Positions 10,079 to 18,624 of a stretch of DNA of 45,477 bases are shown one piece after another. Within the stretch, counting starts at the first letter, position 1; the number at the start of each line of letters is the position of its first letter. The translations under genes and the position numbers were made by a program. The notes beneath the pieces were generated by a model that did not search any database, was not told the DNA's origin, and saw only the letters and a program-made list of their open reading frames with translations. Source of the DNA: Candidatus Rokubacteria bacterium 13_2_20CM_69_15_1 (GTDB taxonomy: Bacteria; Methylomirabilota; Methylomirabilia; Rokubacteriales; CSP1-6); NCBI GenBank assembly GCA_001914535.1, contig MNCR01000014.1, positions 1 to 45,477 of the forward strand, given 5' to 3'.

Positions 10079-11079
10079 GGCGCGAGCGCCATATCGGGTT
10101 GGGCGTTCATGTGGAGCGGGGCGCGCTCGCCGGCCTGAAGCCGCGCCGTCCCCGCGGCCGTGATCATCGCTCCGTTGTCGGTGCAGAGCCGCGGCGGCGG
10201 CACATGGAGGGCGACCCCGTGCTCGGCGGCCTCGGCGGCGAGTCCCGCGCGCAGCGGTCCGTTCGCCGCGACGCCGCCCGTGAGGACCACACGCTTGACG
10301 CCCGTGCGGAGCGCCGCCTTCACGGTCTTACGCACGAGCATCTTCACGACCGCGGCCTGGAACGACGCGGCGATGTCGGCGACCTGTCCAGAGGAGAGCG
10401 GCGCGTGGCGCTTCACGTGGAGCGACACGGACGTCTTCAGGCCGCTGAACGAGAAGTCCGCGGCGCCGTCGGTCATCTGCGCGAGCGGGAACGTGATCGC
10501 CTTCGGATCGCCGGTCTGCGCCGCCCGCTCGAGGGCGGGCCCGCCGGGAAACGGGAGCCCGAGGAGCTTGGCGACCTTGTCGAAGGCCTCCCCCGCGGCG
10601 TCGTCGCGCGTCTGGCCGAGCAGCGCGTACGCGAGAGGTGCGCGGGCGTGGTAGAGGGCGGTGTGGCCGCCGGAGACGACGAGGGCGAGGAACGGGTGGA
10701 GGGGCGGATCGTCGGTGAGGAACGCGGCGTAGATGTGGCCCTCGAGGTGGTTGACGCCGACGAGCGGCTTGCCGTGCACATAGGCGAGGGACTTCGCCAG
10801 TGAGCACCCGACGAGGAGCGAGCCCACGAGCCCGGGGCCCTGGGTGACCGCGATGCCGTCGAGGTCTGGGAGCCTCACGCCCGCGTCGGCGAGCGCCCGC
10901 TCGACGACCGGCACGATCACCTCGAGGTGCCGCCGCGAGGCGAGCTCGGGGACGACACCGCCGTACGGGGCGTGGAGCGCGTCTTGCGAGGCGACGACGT
11001 TGGACAGGATCCGGCGGCCGTCGGTGAGGACCGCCGCCGCCGTCTCGTCGCACGAGCTCTCGATCCCCAGCACGATCAT
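10075..11079 (-). CDS. tsaD: tRNA N6-adenosine threonylcarbamoyltransferase TsaD
   Basis: A 334-aa ASKHA-fold enzyme that transfers the threonylcarbamoyl group from TC-AMP to A37 of ANN-decoding tRNAs, acting with TsaB and TsaE. It begins MIVLGIESSCDETAAAV and contains the metal-binding motif NHLEGH and the nucleotide loops VSGGHT and TGGVAANG. I chose ATG 11079 because the family starts at this Met; GTG 11103 would add eight residues that come from the repeat. The stop overlaps the ntrB start. tsaB and tsaE are not in the window. Confidence 0.95.
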   Translation of the reverse strand: MIVLGIESSCDETAAAVLTDGRRILSNVVASQDALHAPYGGVVPELASRRHLEVIVPVVERALADAGVRLPDLDGIAVTQGPGLVGSLLVGCSLAKSLAYVHGKPLVGVNHLEGHIYAAFLTDDPPLHPFLALVVSGGHTALYHARAPLAYALLGQTRDDAAGEAFDKVAKLLGLPFPGGPALERAAQTGDPKAITFPLAQMTDGAADFSFSGLKTSVSLHVKRHAPLSSGQVADIAASFQAAVVKMLVRKTVKAALRTGVKRVVLTGGVAANGPLRAGLAAEAAEHGVALHVPPPRLCTDNGAMITAAGTARLQAGERAPLHMNAQPDMALAP

Positions 11080-11101
11080 CCCGGGCGTCTCTCCCGTCCA
11101 C

Positions 11102-11164
11102 ACACGCAGCCGAACGTGCCTCGCTCAGGCCACCCACGGTTCGCGCCGGCCTCGTGGACTCCGC
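11102..11164. repeat. Dispersed intergenic repeat, copy B (ctpA/tsaD gap)
   Basis: Read on the minus strand, this matches copy A across both blocks: GGAGTCCACGAGGCCGGC, then GAACCGTGGGTGGCCTGAG, AGGCACG, TTCGGCT. It is inverted relative to the genes compared with copies A, C and D. In the hairpin, CTGAG now faces TTCGG, still pairable with G-U pairs. The rest of the 160-nt gap to the ctpA stop shows nothing recognisable. Confidence 0.72.
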
Positions 11165-11239
11165 TACAAATGCCAAGGGCGACGCGGGCCGAGTCCACTG
11201 CCCCGGCCCGCATCGCCCTCGAGAAGAAGCGGCCGAAGG

Positions 11240-12484
11240 CTACTGCGGCCGGACCTGGCCCTGTAGATTTTGCGCCGGGCGCTGCTGCTCGATGATGCGC
11301 ATGGTCTTGATCACGTCGATCGCCCGCTGGACCTGGATGTCCTTCTTCAAGTCCTCGAGCGGGTCGAGGGACGGCTGACGCGCCGCCGCCTCCTTGGGCT
11401 CCTTGGGCAGCTCGACGACGATGTCCGGCGTGATGCCCTTGCCGTGGATCGAGCGCCCGTTCGGCGTGAAGTATTTCGCGGTCGTCAGCCGGAGCCCCGA
11501 GCCGTCCGAGAGCGGGATGATCGTCTGCACCGAGCCCTTGCCGAAGGTCTGCGTCCCGAGGATGATCGAGCGCTTCCAGTCCTGCAACGCCCCCGCCACG
11601 ATCTCCGACGCCGACGCGCTCCCCTGGTTCACGAGAACCACCATCGGCAGGGTCGGGTAGGACTTCTTGGCGTGCGCCGTGAAGCGCATGTTCTGGTTCC
11701 GCACCCGCCCCTCGGTGTAGACGACGAGCTTGCCGTCGTCGACGAACTCCTCCGTCACCTCGACCGCGGCCGTCAGCAGGCCGCCGGGGTTGTTGCGGAG
11801 ATCGAGGATGAGCGCCTTCATGCCGGCCTTGGTCGCCGTCTCGAGCGCGCCGGAGAGGTCGCTGGGGGTCTGCTCCTGGAACTGGCGGAGCTTCACGTAG
11901 GCGATGCCGCCGCCGAGATCGTGCGAGCGTACCGACTGGACCCTGATCTGCTCACGCGTGATCTCGAAATCCTTGGGCTCGGCCCAGCCCTCGCGGACCA
12001 CCGTGATCGTCACCTTGGTGCCCGGCTTGCCGCGCATCCGCTTGACGGCGTCCGGGAGCTGCATGTCCTTGGTCGAGAGGCCGTCGATCTTGACGATCCG
12101 GTCACCGGTCTGGAGTCCCACGCGGTACGCGGGCGTCCCGTCGATGGGCGAGACGACCGTGAGGACATCGTCCTTCAGCGTGATCTCGATGCCGAGCCCG
12201 CCGAAGCTCCCCGAGGTCTCCACCTGCATCTCGCGGTAGCTCTCGGGGTCGAGGAAGGAGCTGTGCGGATCCAGGCCGCGCAGCGTGCCCTTGATGGCGC
12301 TGTAGATCAGGTCCTTCGGCGGGACCTCGTCGACGTACTGGTTCTGGACGATCGAGAGCACTTCCGTGAACAGCCGGAGCTGCTCGTAGGTCGCGCCGTT
12401 GTCGGTGCCCTTGCTGGCCACGGAGCCGCCGAGCGACAGGGTGAGCACGACGAGGAGCGCGCCAATCACAAATGCCTTCTTCAT
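11240..12484 (-). CDS. ctpA: Carboxy-terminal processing protease, S41 family
   Basis: A 414-aa exported protease that trims C-termini of periplasmic proteins; homologues process cell-wall hydrolases. It has a signal peptide (residues 1-23), an N-terminal helical cap, a PDZ domain (about 90-175) and a catalytic core. The Ser/Lys dyad is visible: Ser291 in NQGSASASEI and Lys316 in FGKGSVQ, at the usual 25-residue spacing. It starts 28 nt after the envC stop and has GAGGGG before the ATG. The position next to ftsEX-envC suggests a role in peptidoglycan remodelling at division. Confidence 0.94.
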   Translation of the reverse strand: MKKAFVIGALLVVLTLSLGGSVASKGTDNGATYEQLRLFTEVLSIVQNQYVDEVPPKDLIYSAIKGTLRGLDPHSSFLDPESYREMQVETSGSFGGLGIEITLKDDVLTVVSPIDGTPAYRVGLQTGDRIVKIDGLSTKDMQLPDAVKRMRGKPGTKVTITVVREGWAEPKDFEITREQIRVQSVRSHDLGGGIAYVKLRQFQEQTPSDLSGALETATKAGMKALILDLRNNPGGLLTAAVEVTEEFVDDGKLVVYTEGRVRNQNMRFTAHAKKSYPTLPMVVLVNQGSASASEIVAGALQDWKRSIILGTQTFGKGSVQTIIPLSDGSGLRLTTAKYFTPNGRSIHGKGITPDIVVELPKEPKEAAARQPSLDPLEDLKKDIQVQRAIDVIKTMRIIEQQRPAQNLQGQVRPQ

Positions 12485-12512
12485 AGATTCCCCCTCGAAT
12501 CCCTCTCTCGAC

Positions 12513-13718
12513 CTAACCCCGCTGCCGCAGCCACTCCGCCGGATCCTGTGGCTTCCCCTGATAGCGTACCTCGAAGTATAGCCGAGGGCCCGCCAGGGAT
12601 GCCGTATCCCCTACGGTGCCGATCCGCTGCCCCTGGCGCACGTCCTCGCCCTCCCTCACCTCGATCTCGGCGATGTGGGCGTAGAGCGTGTAGTACTCGC
12701 TGCCGTGGTCCAGGATAATCAGATTGCCATATCCCTTGAACCAGCCCGTGTAAATCACGTGGCCCGCGTAGACCGCCGTGACGTCCGTGCCTTCGGCGGC
12801 CTCGATGTCGACCCCATTCCGGAAAGTCCGGGTGCCGAATCGCGGGTGCACCTGGGCGCCGAACGGCACGACGATACGGCCGTCGGTCGGCCACGGGAGC
12901 CGCCCGCGGGAACTGCCGAACCCGACGCCGGGGGGCTCGATACCGCCCTTCGGCGGCGGCACTTTGGCCAGCTTCCGCTGCTTGGCGCCGAGTTCGCGGA
13001 TGAATGCTTCGAGTCGGCGGGAAGCTTCGGTGAGCTCGCCCACCACGCGCTCGTGGTAAGCGCGCTCGTCGCGCACCCTGGCAAGCAGTGTCCGCCGCTT
13101 CGCGGCGTCGCGGTCGACCTCCGCCTGCTCGCGCTGGGCGTCCGCGTGCAAGGCCGCCAGCTCCTGCTGGCGAGCCTCTTCGCGACCCTTGCGATCGGCG
13201 AGCCGTTCCGATGTCCCACGATACTCTCGAATCTGACGAGCGTCCAGGGCCGCCAGGCTCGCGAGGTGGCGCACCGCCGTCGCGCGCGTCACCGGGTCGT
13301 CGCCGCTCAAGATCAGCGGCAGGGCGCCGCCCTGCGCGTGCACCCGGTACATGACCCGGAGCCGCCGGGCGAGCGCCTCTTCTTGGCCCGCGCGGTGACC
13401 CTCGAGGCGCGCGACCTCGGCCCGCAGCGCACCGATGTCGGACCGCGTCCGCGTGATACGCACCTCGAGCCGGGCGACCTCCGCCTGCTTGTCGGCCAGG
13501 CGCTGGTCGATCTGCTCGAGCTCGGCGAGCAGCGAGGTCTCGCGCGCGCGCGCGGCCGCCGCCTTCTCGCGCTCTTCCTTGAGGCGCTTCTGGGTCTGCT
13601 GGAGCTTCTTCTGCTCGCCCTGAAGGGTGTCGTCGCGCTTGGGCTGCGCGCCCAGAGGGATCGCGACCGCGACCAGCACGGCGAGCAGCACGAGGACAAC
13701 GGGGAGGGGCCGGGGCAT
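12513..13718 (-). CDS. envC: Murein hydrolase activator EnvC (LytM domain, coiled coil)
   Basis: A 401-aa protein with a signal peptide (residues 1-24), a long coiled coil rich in Glu, Arg and Leu (about 28-265), and a C-terminal M23/LytM domain. The zinc-ligand positions are degenerate: the usual HxGxD is RNGVDI and the final LHFE is LYFEVR. This matches EnvC-type activators, which do not cut peptidoglycan themselves but switch on amidases. It starts 5 nt after the ftsX stop at ATG 13718, giving the known FtsEX-EnvC set. FtsEX would gate it across the inner membrane at the septum. No amidase gene is in the window. Confidence 0.9.
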   Translation of the reverse strand: MPRPLPVVLVLLAVLVAVAIPLGAQPKRDDTLQGEQKKLQQTQKRLKEEREKAAAARARETSLLAELEQIDQRLADKQAEVARLEVRITRTRSDIGALRAEVARLEGHRAGQEEALARRLRVMYRVHAQGGALPLILSGDDPVTRATAVRHLASLAALDARQIREYRGTSERLADRKGREEARQQELAALHADAQREQAEVDRDAAKRRTLLARVRDERAYHERVVGELTEASRRLEAFIRELGAKQRKLAKVPPPKGGIEPPGVGFGSSRGRLPWPTDGRIVVPFGAQVHPRFGTRTFRNGVDIEAAEGTDVTAVYAGHVIYTGWFKGYGNLIILDHGSEYYTLYAHIAEIEVREGEDVRQGQRIGTVGDTASLAGPRLYFEVRYQGKPQDPAEWLRQRG

Positions 13719-13723
13719 CGCGC

Positions 13724-14602
13724 TCACGATTTCGCGCGGGCGAGCCAGCCGCCGAGACCGCCCATCAGCGCGCCCGCGAGCATCAGGGCGACGAGGTTCG
13801 CCGGAGACAGGAAGGCGAGGCTCCCGAGGCCGAGCGTGAGGTTGACGAGCGGCTCGAGGCTCGGCGCCACGACGGCGTGCGTCGCCACGAGCGCGGTGAG
13901 CGCCAGGACGGCGCCGATCAATCCCTGCATCGTCCCCTGCAGGAGGAGCGGGAGCCGGATCGTCGTCTCGCTGGCCCCGACGAGGCGCATGATCTCCGTC
14001 TCCTGTCGGCGCGCGTGGAGGATCAGCGTCGTGGCCGTCGTCACCGTGAGGAACGCCGCGACCGCCAGCACGGCCCCGATCCCGAGCCCGATGGTCGTCA
14101 GGAGCCGCTGCCACTGCGAGAGCCGCTCGACCCAGTCCGCGCTCCCGGCCACCTCGTCCGCCTCGGGGAGCGACGAGAGGCGCTCGAGGAGCGCGCGCGC
14201 GCCCTCGGGCGTGGCGGCGTCCGCCGCGGGCGTCACCTCGAGCGAGGCCGGCAGCGGGTTGACGGGAAGCTGCGCGACGACACTCGCGTCCTTGCCGAGA
14301 AGCTGCTTCAGGGAGGCGAGCGCATCGGCCTTGCTGATGTAGAGGACCCCGGCGACGCCCGGGACCGCCTGGACGCGCGCGACGAGAGCCTGGGCCTCGC
14401 GGGACGCGGGCTCGCGCTTGAGGTACACGATGATGCGCACCCGCTCCCGCCACTGGGCCATCGCGCGCTCGAGGTTCAGCGAGAGCAGCCAGAACCCGCC
14501 CAGCGCCGCGAGGGAGAGCGTGATCAGCACGATCGCGCTCACGGCCACGCGCCCGGCCCGCCGGAGATCCCGCACCGCCTCGCCGATCAGGAACCCTAGC
14601 AC
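13724..14602 (-). CDS. ftsX: Cell division protein FtsX
   Basis: A 292-aa permease-like protein of the FtsX family: a first membrane segment (about 22-43), a periplasmic loop of about 110-130 residues, and three more membrane helices in the C-terminal half. The loop contains the usual VYLKREPASREAQALV and VYISKADAL-like strands (here VLYISKADAL). With FtsE it forms an ABC-like complex that transmits ATP hydrolysis to EnvC. It starts 4 nt after ftsE stops and ends 5 nt before envC. Confidence 0.93.
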   Translation of the reverse strand: MLGFLIGEAVRDLRRAGRVAVSAIVLITLSLAALGGFWLLSLNLERAMAQWRERVRIIVYLKREPASREAQALVARVQAVPGVAGVLYISKADALASLKQLLGKDASVVAQLPVNPLPASLEVTPAADAATPEGARALLERLSSLPEADEVAGSADWVERLSQWQRLLTTIGLGIGAVLAVAAFLTVTTATTLILHARRQETEIMRLVGASETTIRLPLLLQGTMQGLIGAVLALTALVATHAVVAPSLEPLVNLTLGLGSLAFLSPANLVALMLAGALMGGLGGWLARAKS

Positions 14603-14606
14603 GCCG

Positions 14607-15278
14607 TCAGCCCTCGTCTTTCACGACCCGTCCACCCTCGAGCGTGATCGTCCGTCGCCGGAGCGCGCGCGCGAGGTAGGCCTGGTGCGTGGCGAGCACG
14701 ACCGTCGTGCCGCCCGCCCAGATGTCCCTGAGCACGGCGAGGATCTCGTCCTCCATCGTCTCGTCGAGGTTCCCCGTCGGCTCGTCGGCGAGGAGGAGAG
14801 GAGGCCGGCGCACGATCGCGCGCGCGAGCGACGCGCGCTGCGCCTCGCCCTGCGAGAGCTGAGCCGGGTACGCCTGGGCGCGCGCCGAGAGGCCCACGAC
14901 GCGGAGCGCGTCGAACGCGCGCTGGGTGATCTCGCGCTTGGGCGTCCCCAGCACACGGAGAACGAAGGCGACGTTCTCGTAGACGGTACGGACCGGGAGG
15001 AGCTTCGCGTCCTGGAAGACGACGCCGATCGACCGCCGGAGCGCGGCCACCTCGCCGCGCTTGAGCCTCCCGAGGTCATGGCCGAGCACCTCGATGTCGC
15101 CCTCCGAGGGGAGATCGTCACGGTAGAGGAGCCGCAGCAACGTCGTCTTGCCCGCGCCGGAGGGTCCGGTGAGGACGACGAACTCGCCCTTGTCGATCCG
15201 GAGGGAGACGTCGCTCAGCGCAGGGACCTTCACGGGCCCGACCGAGTACACCTTCCAGACGCGATGAACCTCAATCAT
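14607..15278 (-). CDS. ftsE: Cell division ATP-binding protein FtsE
   Basis: A 223-aa ABC ATPase with Walker A GPSGAGKTTLL, signature LSQGEAQRASLARA, Walker B LLLADEPTGNLD and the switch His in ATHQ. This is the FtsE subgroup, partner of FtsX. I start at ATG 15278 (IEVHRVWKVY follows); GTG 15287 adds three residues. The signature is LSQGE rather than the common LSGGE, a tolerated variation. It is 29 nt downstream of gatB and may have its own promoter (TATAAT 13 nt before the ATG). Confidence 0.93.
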   Translation of the reverse strand: MIEVHRVWKVYSVGPVKVPALSDVSLRIDKGEFVVLTGPSGAGKTTLLRLLYRDDLPSEGDIEVLGHDLGRLKRGEVAALRRSIGVVFQDAKLLPVRTVYENVAFVLRVLGTPKREITQRAFDALRVVGLSARAQAYPAQLSQGEAQRASLARAIVRRPPLLLADEPTGNLDETMEDEILAVLRDIWAGGTTVVLATHQAYLARALRRRTITLEGGRVVKDEG

Positions 15279-15291
15279 GGCGGGCACTTCG

Positions 15292-15297
15292 ATTATA
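15292..15297 (-). promoter_or_regulatory. TATAAT -10 box just before ftsE
   Basis: A perfect TATAAT lies 13 nt upstream of ATG 15278, in the gap after gatB. No good -35 hexamer is seen (the 17-nt position falls in the gatB tail). If active, the transcript would have a leader of only about 6 nt. Confidence 0.35.
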
Positions 15298-15307
15298 GCG
15301 GCCCGCC

Positions 15308-16783
15308 TCAGATTTTAGAGAGCTTCTCCTCCAGGAGCCGGTTGACGACGCCGGGGTTGGCTCGGCCGCCCGTCGCCTTCATCACCTGGCCGACCAACGC
15401 CTTGGCGGCCGCAGTCTTGCCTCGCTTGTAGTCCTCGATCGCCTTTGGATTCTCGCTGAGGACCCGGTCGATCACCGCGCCCACCGCCGCCGCGTCGGCG
15501 ACCTGCGTCAGCCCCTCGCGGCGCACGATCGTGGGTCCATCCTCGCCGGAGCGGACCATCTTCTCGAAGACGTCCTTGGCGATCTTGCCGCTGATCGTCC
15601 CGTCCTCGATGAGTGCGAGGAGCCCGGCGAGGCGCACGGGGGTGATCGTGGAGCTCCCGATCGCACGCTCGTCGTCGGCCCCGAGCTCTCGCAGGAGCTC
15701 GGACATGACCCAGTTGGAGACGATCTTCGGCTTCGGAAACTCGCGCACCGCGGCCTCGAAGTAGTCGGCGAGCGCCCGGCTCTGCGTGAGGATCTCCGCG
15801 TCGTAGGGCGGCAGGCCGTACTGCGCGACGAAGCGCGCGCGCCGCGCGCGCGGCAGCTCGGGGAGGCCCGCGCGGAGCTCCTCCACCCAGACGCGGTCGA
15901 GCGTGAGCGGGACGAGATCCGGCTCGGGGAAATAGCGATAGTCGTGCGCGGACTCCTTCGAGCGCATCGAGCGCGTCGCCCCCTGGTCGGCGTCCCAGAG
16001 GCGCGTCTCCTGCACGATGCGCTCGCCGGCCGCGAGGGCCTGCGCCTGGCGGCGCACCTCGAACTCGAGCGCCAGCTTCACGTTCCGGAACGAGTTCATG
16101 TTCTTGATCTCGACCTTCGTACCGAGCTCGCGGGAGCCGCGCGGCCGGAGCGAGACGTTCGCGTCGCAGCGGAGCGACCCCTCCTCCATATTGCCGTTCG
16201 AGACCCCGAGATAGACCAGGACCGCCCGAAACGCCTTGAGGTACGCCGCCGCCTCGTCAGGCGAGCGGAGGTCGGGCTTGGAAACGGTTTCCATGAGCGG
16301 GACGCCCGAGCGGTTGAAATCCACGAGGCTCGCCCGGGCGGTCTCGAGCGTGCCCTCGTGGAGGAGCTTGCCGACGTCCTCCTCGAGGTGGAGACGCTCG
16401 ATGCCGATGGTGCGCGACGCACCATCGACCTCGATGTCGAGCGAGCCGTCTTCGGCGAGCGGCTCTTCGTATTGGCTGATCTGGAAGTTCTTGGGCATGT
16501 CCGGGTAGTAGTAGTGCTTGCGCGCGAAGCGGCACGCGGGGTTCACTCGACACTTGAACGCGAGCGCCGTGCGGATGCCGAACTCGACCGCCCGGCGGTT
16601 GACGACGGGGAGCGCGCCGGGCATCCCCTGGCAGACCGGGCACGTCTGGCTGTTCGGCGGCGCGCCGAAGGTCGTCGGGCAGCCGCAGAACATCTTCGAG
16701 CGCGTGCTGAGCTGTGCGTGGACCTCGAGCCCGATGACGACCTCCCAGTCTGTTGGACCGGGGTCCGCGAGTCCGGTTCTCAC
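15308..16783 (-). CDS. gatB: Asp-tRNA(Asn)/Glu-tRNA(Gln) amidotransferase subunit B
   Basis: A 491-aa subunit that phosphorylates and amidates mischarged Glu-tRNA(Gln) or Asp-tRNA(Asn) with ammonia channelled from GatA. It contains VIGLEVHAQL, the FCGCPTTFG zinc region, the YYPDMPKNFQISQYEEP motif, and a C-terminal tRNA-binding YqeY-like tail. The only usable start is GTG 16783, which lies inside intergenic repeat C. Residues 1-10 (MRTGLADPGP) are therefore encoded by repeat sequence, before the family's conserved part begins at DWEVVIGLE. Confidence 0.95.
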   Translation of the reverse strand: MRTGLADPGPTDWEVVIGLEVHAQLSTRSKMFCGCPTTFGAPPNSQTCPVCQGMPGALPVVNRRAVEFGIRTALAFKCRVNPACRFARKHYYYPDMPKNFQISQYEEPLAEDGSLDIEVDGASRTIGIERLHLEEDVGKLLHEGTLETARASLVDFNRSGVPLMETVSKPDLRSPDEAAAYLKAFRAVLVYLGVSNGNMEEGSLRCDANVSLRPRGSRELGTKVEIKNMNSFRNVKLALEFEVRRQAQALAAGERIVQETRLWDADQGATRSMRSKESAHDYRYFPEPDLVPLTLDRVWVEELRAGLPELPRARRARFVAQYGLPPYDAEILTQSRALADYFEAAVREFPKPKIVSNWVMSELLRELGADDERAIGSSTITPVRLAGLLALIEDGTISGKIAKDVFEKMVRSGEDGPTIVRREGLTQVADAAAVGAVIDRVLSENPKAIEDYKRGKTAAAKALVGQVMKATGGRANPGVVNRLLEEKLSKI

Positions 16784-16873
16784 GGAAGGTGGCCTATCCG
16801 AGGTGCGGTGTGGCTCCGTAACTCGGTTCTCACCGGAGGTGGCCTGTCCGAGGTGCGGTGTGGCTCCGTTCGC
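16758..16873. repeat. Dispersed intergenic repeat, copy C, with a 50-bp tandem duplication (gatA/gatB gap)
   Basis: The left arm GGGGTCCGCGAGTCCGG (16760-16776) is followed by two near-identical 50-bp units, at 16774-16823 and 16824-16873 (three differences in the first 46 bp). Each holds AGGTGGCCT and TGGCTCCGT. In gene direction they encode two tiny frames: ATG 16877 to TGA 16830 (15 codons), starting in an ATGA overlap with the gatA stop, and GTG 16833 to TGA 16780 (17 codons). The first ends in a GTGA overlap with the second, and the second ends in a GTGA overlap with gatB. The repeat thus fills the whole gap and enters gatB. Confidence 0.85.
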
Positions 16874-18328
16874 TCATGCCCCGCTCGGCCTCCGCGCGCG
16901 CCACGGGGTCGCCTGCTCGTACGCGTACGCGGCGCGCAGGACGCCGGCCTCGTCGAGCGCTCGGCCGATGAACTGCAGACCGATCGGCAGCCCCCCGGCG
17001 CTGAACCCGCACGGCACCGAGATCGCGGGGAGCCCCGTCATGTCCGCCGGGACCGCGAAGACGTCGTTCAGGTACATCGAGAGCGGGTCCTCCTTCTCTC
17101 CGAGCTTGAAGGCGACGTTCGGCGTCATGGGCGCGACGATCAGGTCCACGCGAGCGAACGCCGCGTCGAAGTCGCGGCGCACGAGCGTCCGCACCTTCTG
17201 GGCGCGGCCGTAATACGCCTCGTAGTATCCCGCCGAGAGCACGTAGGTGCCGAGCATGATCCGGCGCTTGACCTCGGCACCGAAGCCCGCCGCGCGCGTG
17301 CGGCTCGACATGCCGATGAGATCCTTCGCGCCGGCGACGCGCAGGCCGTACTTCACGCCGTCGTAGCGCGCGAGGTTCGACGAGGCCTCCGCGGGGGCGA
17401 TCACGTAGTAGGTCGCGAGCGCGTGTGGCGTCGCCGGGAGCGAGACGCGCTCGACCGTGGCGCCGAGCCCCCGCAGCACGTCCACCGCGACGCGGACGGC
17501 GCGCTCCACCTCGCCGTCCATGCCCTCGATGAAGTACTCGTCGGGGAGGCCGAGCCGGAGTCCTCGCACGCCCTGCGCGAGCGTCGCGGCGTAGTCGGGC
17601 ACCGCCGCGGTGAGGCACGTCGCGTCGCGCGGGTCCGCCCCGGCGATCGCCCGGAGCAGGAGCGCCGTGTCCGTGACATCCCTCGCGAACGGGCCGATGT
17701 GGTCGAGCGAGGAACCGAACGCGACGAGCCCGTAGCGGGAGACGCGCCCGTAGGTCGGCTTGAGCCCCACGATGCCGCAGAAAGCGGCAGGCTGGCGGAT
17801 CGAGCCGCCCGTGTCGGTGCCGAGCCCTCCCGCGGCGAGGCCCGCGGCGACCGCGGCGGCGGGACCGCCCGACGAGCCGCCGGGGACGCGCGCGAGGTCC
17901 CACGGGTTCTTGGTCGGCTTGAACGCCGAGTGCTCGGTGGAGGAGCCCATGGCGAATTCGTCCATGTTGCCCTTGCCGAGCATGACCGCGCCCGCGGCGG
18001 CGAGGCGCTCGACGACGGTCGCGTCGTACGGCGGCACGAAGCCCTCGAGCATCCTGGAGCCGCAGGTGGTCGTGACCCCGCGCGTGCAGAGGACGTCCTT
18101 GTAGACGAGCGGCGCGCCGTCGAGCGGACCGAGCGGCTTGCCCGCCCGGTAGCGCGCCTCCGCGTCGGCGGCGGCCCGCAGCGCGGCCTCGCGTGTCACC
18201 GTGAGGTAGGTGCCGAGCTCGCCGTCGAGCTTCGCGATCCGCGCCAGGAAGGCCTCGGTCGCCGCCGTCGGCGTCGTCTCGCCGCGGCGATACGCCTCGG
18301 TCAGCTCGTGGATCGGTCGCCCGGTCAC
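16874..18328 (-). CDS. gatA: Asp-tRNA(Asn)/Glu-tRNA(Gln) amidotransferase subunit A
   Basis: A 484-aa amidase-signature enzyme that hydrolyses glutamine to feed ammonia to GatB. The Ser-cisSer-Lys triad region is intact: VYKDVL carries the Lys, [16 protein letters not shown] the cis-Ser, and [16 protein letters not shown] the nucleophilic Ser. GTG 18328 is used as start, 2 nt after the gatC stop, and gives [17 protein letters not shown], the family's N-terminus; longer upstream frames are gatC shadows. The stop is the first part of an ATGA overlap with a repeat-encoded mini-frame. Confidence 0.95.
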   Translation of the reverse strand: MTGRPIHELTEAYRRGETTPTAATEAFLARIAKLDGELGTYLTVTREAALRAAADAEARYRAGKPLGPLDGAPLVYKDVLCTRGVTTTCGSRMLEGFVPPYDATVVERLAAAGAVMLGKGNMDEFAMGSSTEHSAFKPTKNPWDLARVPGGSSGGPAAAVAAGLAAGGLGTDTGGSIRQPAAFCGIVGLKPTYGRVSRYGLVAFGSSLDHIGPFARDVTDTALLLRAIAGADPRDATCLTAAVPDYAATLAQGVRGLRLGLPDEYFIEGMDGEVERAVRVAVDVLRGLGATVERVSLPATPHALATYYVIAPAEASSNLARYDGVKYGLRVAGAKDLIGMSSRTRAAGFGAEVKRRIMLGTYVLSAGYYEAYYGRAQKVRTLVRRDFDAAFARVDLIVAPMTPNVAFKLGEKEDPLSMYLNDVFAVPADMTGLPAISVPCGFSAGGLPIGLQFIGRALDEAGVLRAAYAYEQATPWRARRPSGA

Positions 18329-18330
18329 CC

Positions 18331-18624
18331 TCAGTCCTCGAGGATCCGCGGGACGCGGAAGAACTCGCCGACGCGGTCGGGCGCGTTCCGGAGCATCTCC
18401 TCCGGGGCGAAGCACGGCACGACCTCGTCGTCGCGCATCACGTTGACGAGCGGCACGGCGTGCGACGTCGGCTCGACGCCGGTGACGTCGAGCGCCTTGA
18501 GCCGGTCGATGTAGGTCAGGATCGAGGTGAGCTGCGCACGCATCGTCTCGAGCTCGGCTTCACTCAGCTCGAGCCGCGCGAGCCGCGCGACGTGCAGCAC
18601 CTCGGCCGGCGTGATGGACGGCAT
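18331..18624 (-). CDS. gatC: Asp-tRNA(Asn)/Glu-tRNA(Gln) amidotransferase subunit C
   Basis: A 97-aa small subunit that wraps around GatA and GatB and stabilises the complex. It has the family pattern [18 protein letters not shown] at the N-terminus, [13 protein letters not shown] in the middle, and MRDDEVV and [10 protein letters not shown] at the end. Its ATG overlaps the stop of the upstream helicase gene as TGATG, so the two are translationally coupled. The presence of gatCAB implies indirect synthesis of Gln-tRNA and/or Asn-tRNA. Confidence 0.94.
   Translation of the reverse strand: MPSITPAEVLHVARLARLELSEAELETMRAQLTSILTYIDRLKALDVTGVEPTSHAVPLVNVMRDDEVVPCFAPEEMLRNAPDRVGEFFRVPRILED

Noticed and set aside
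7763-10138. A 791-codon plus-strand open frame across ntrC and ntrB
   Set aside because: High GC leaves long antisense frames. The minus strand carries two clear protein families, and the plus-strand translation is low-complexity Arg/Glu/Gly-rich.
16774-16873. Two 50-bp tandem units as a CRISPR array
   Set aside because: The units are contiguous with no unique spacers and there are no cas genes.
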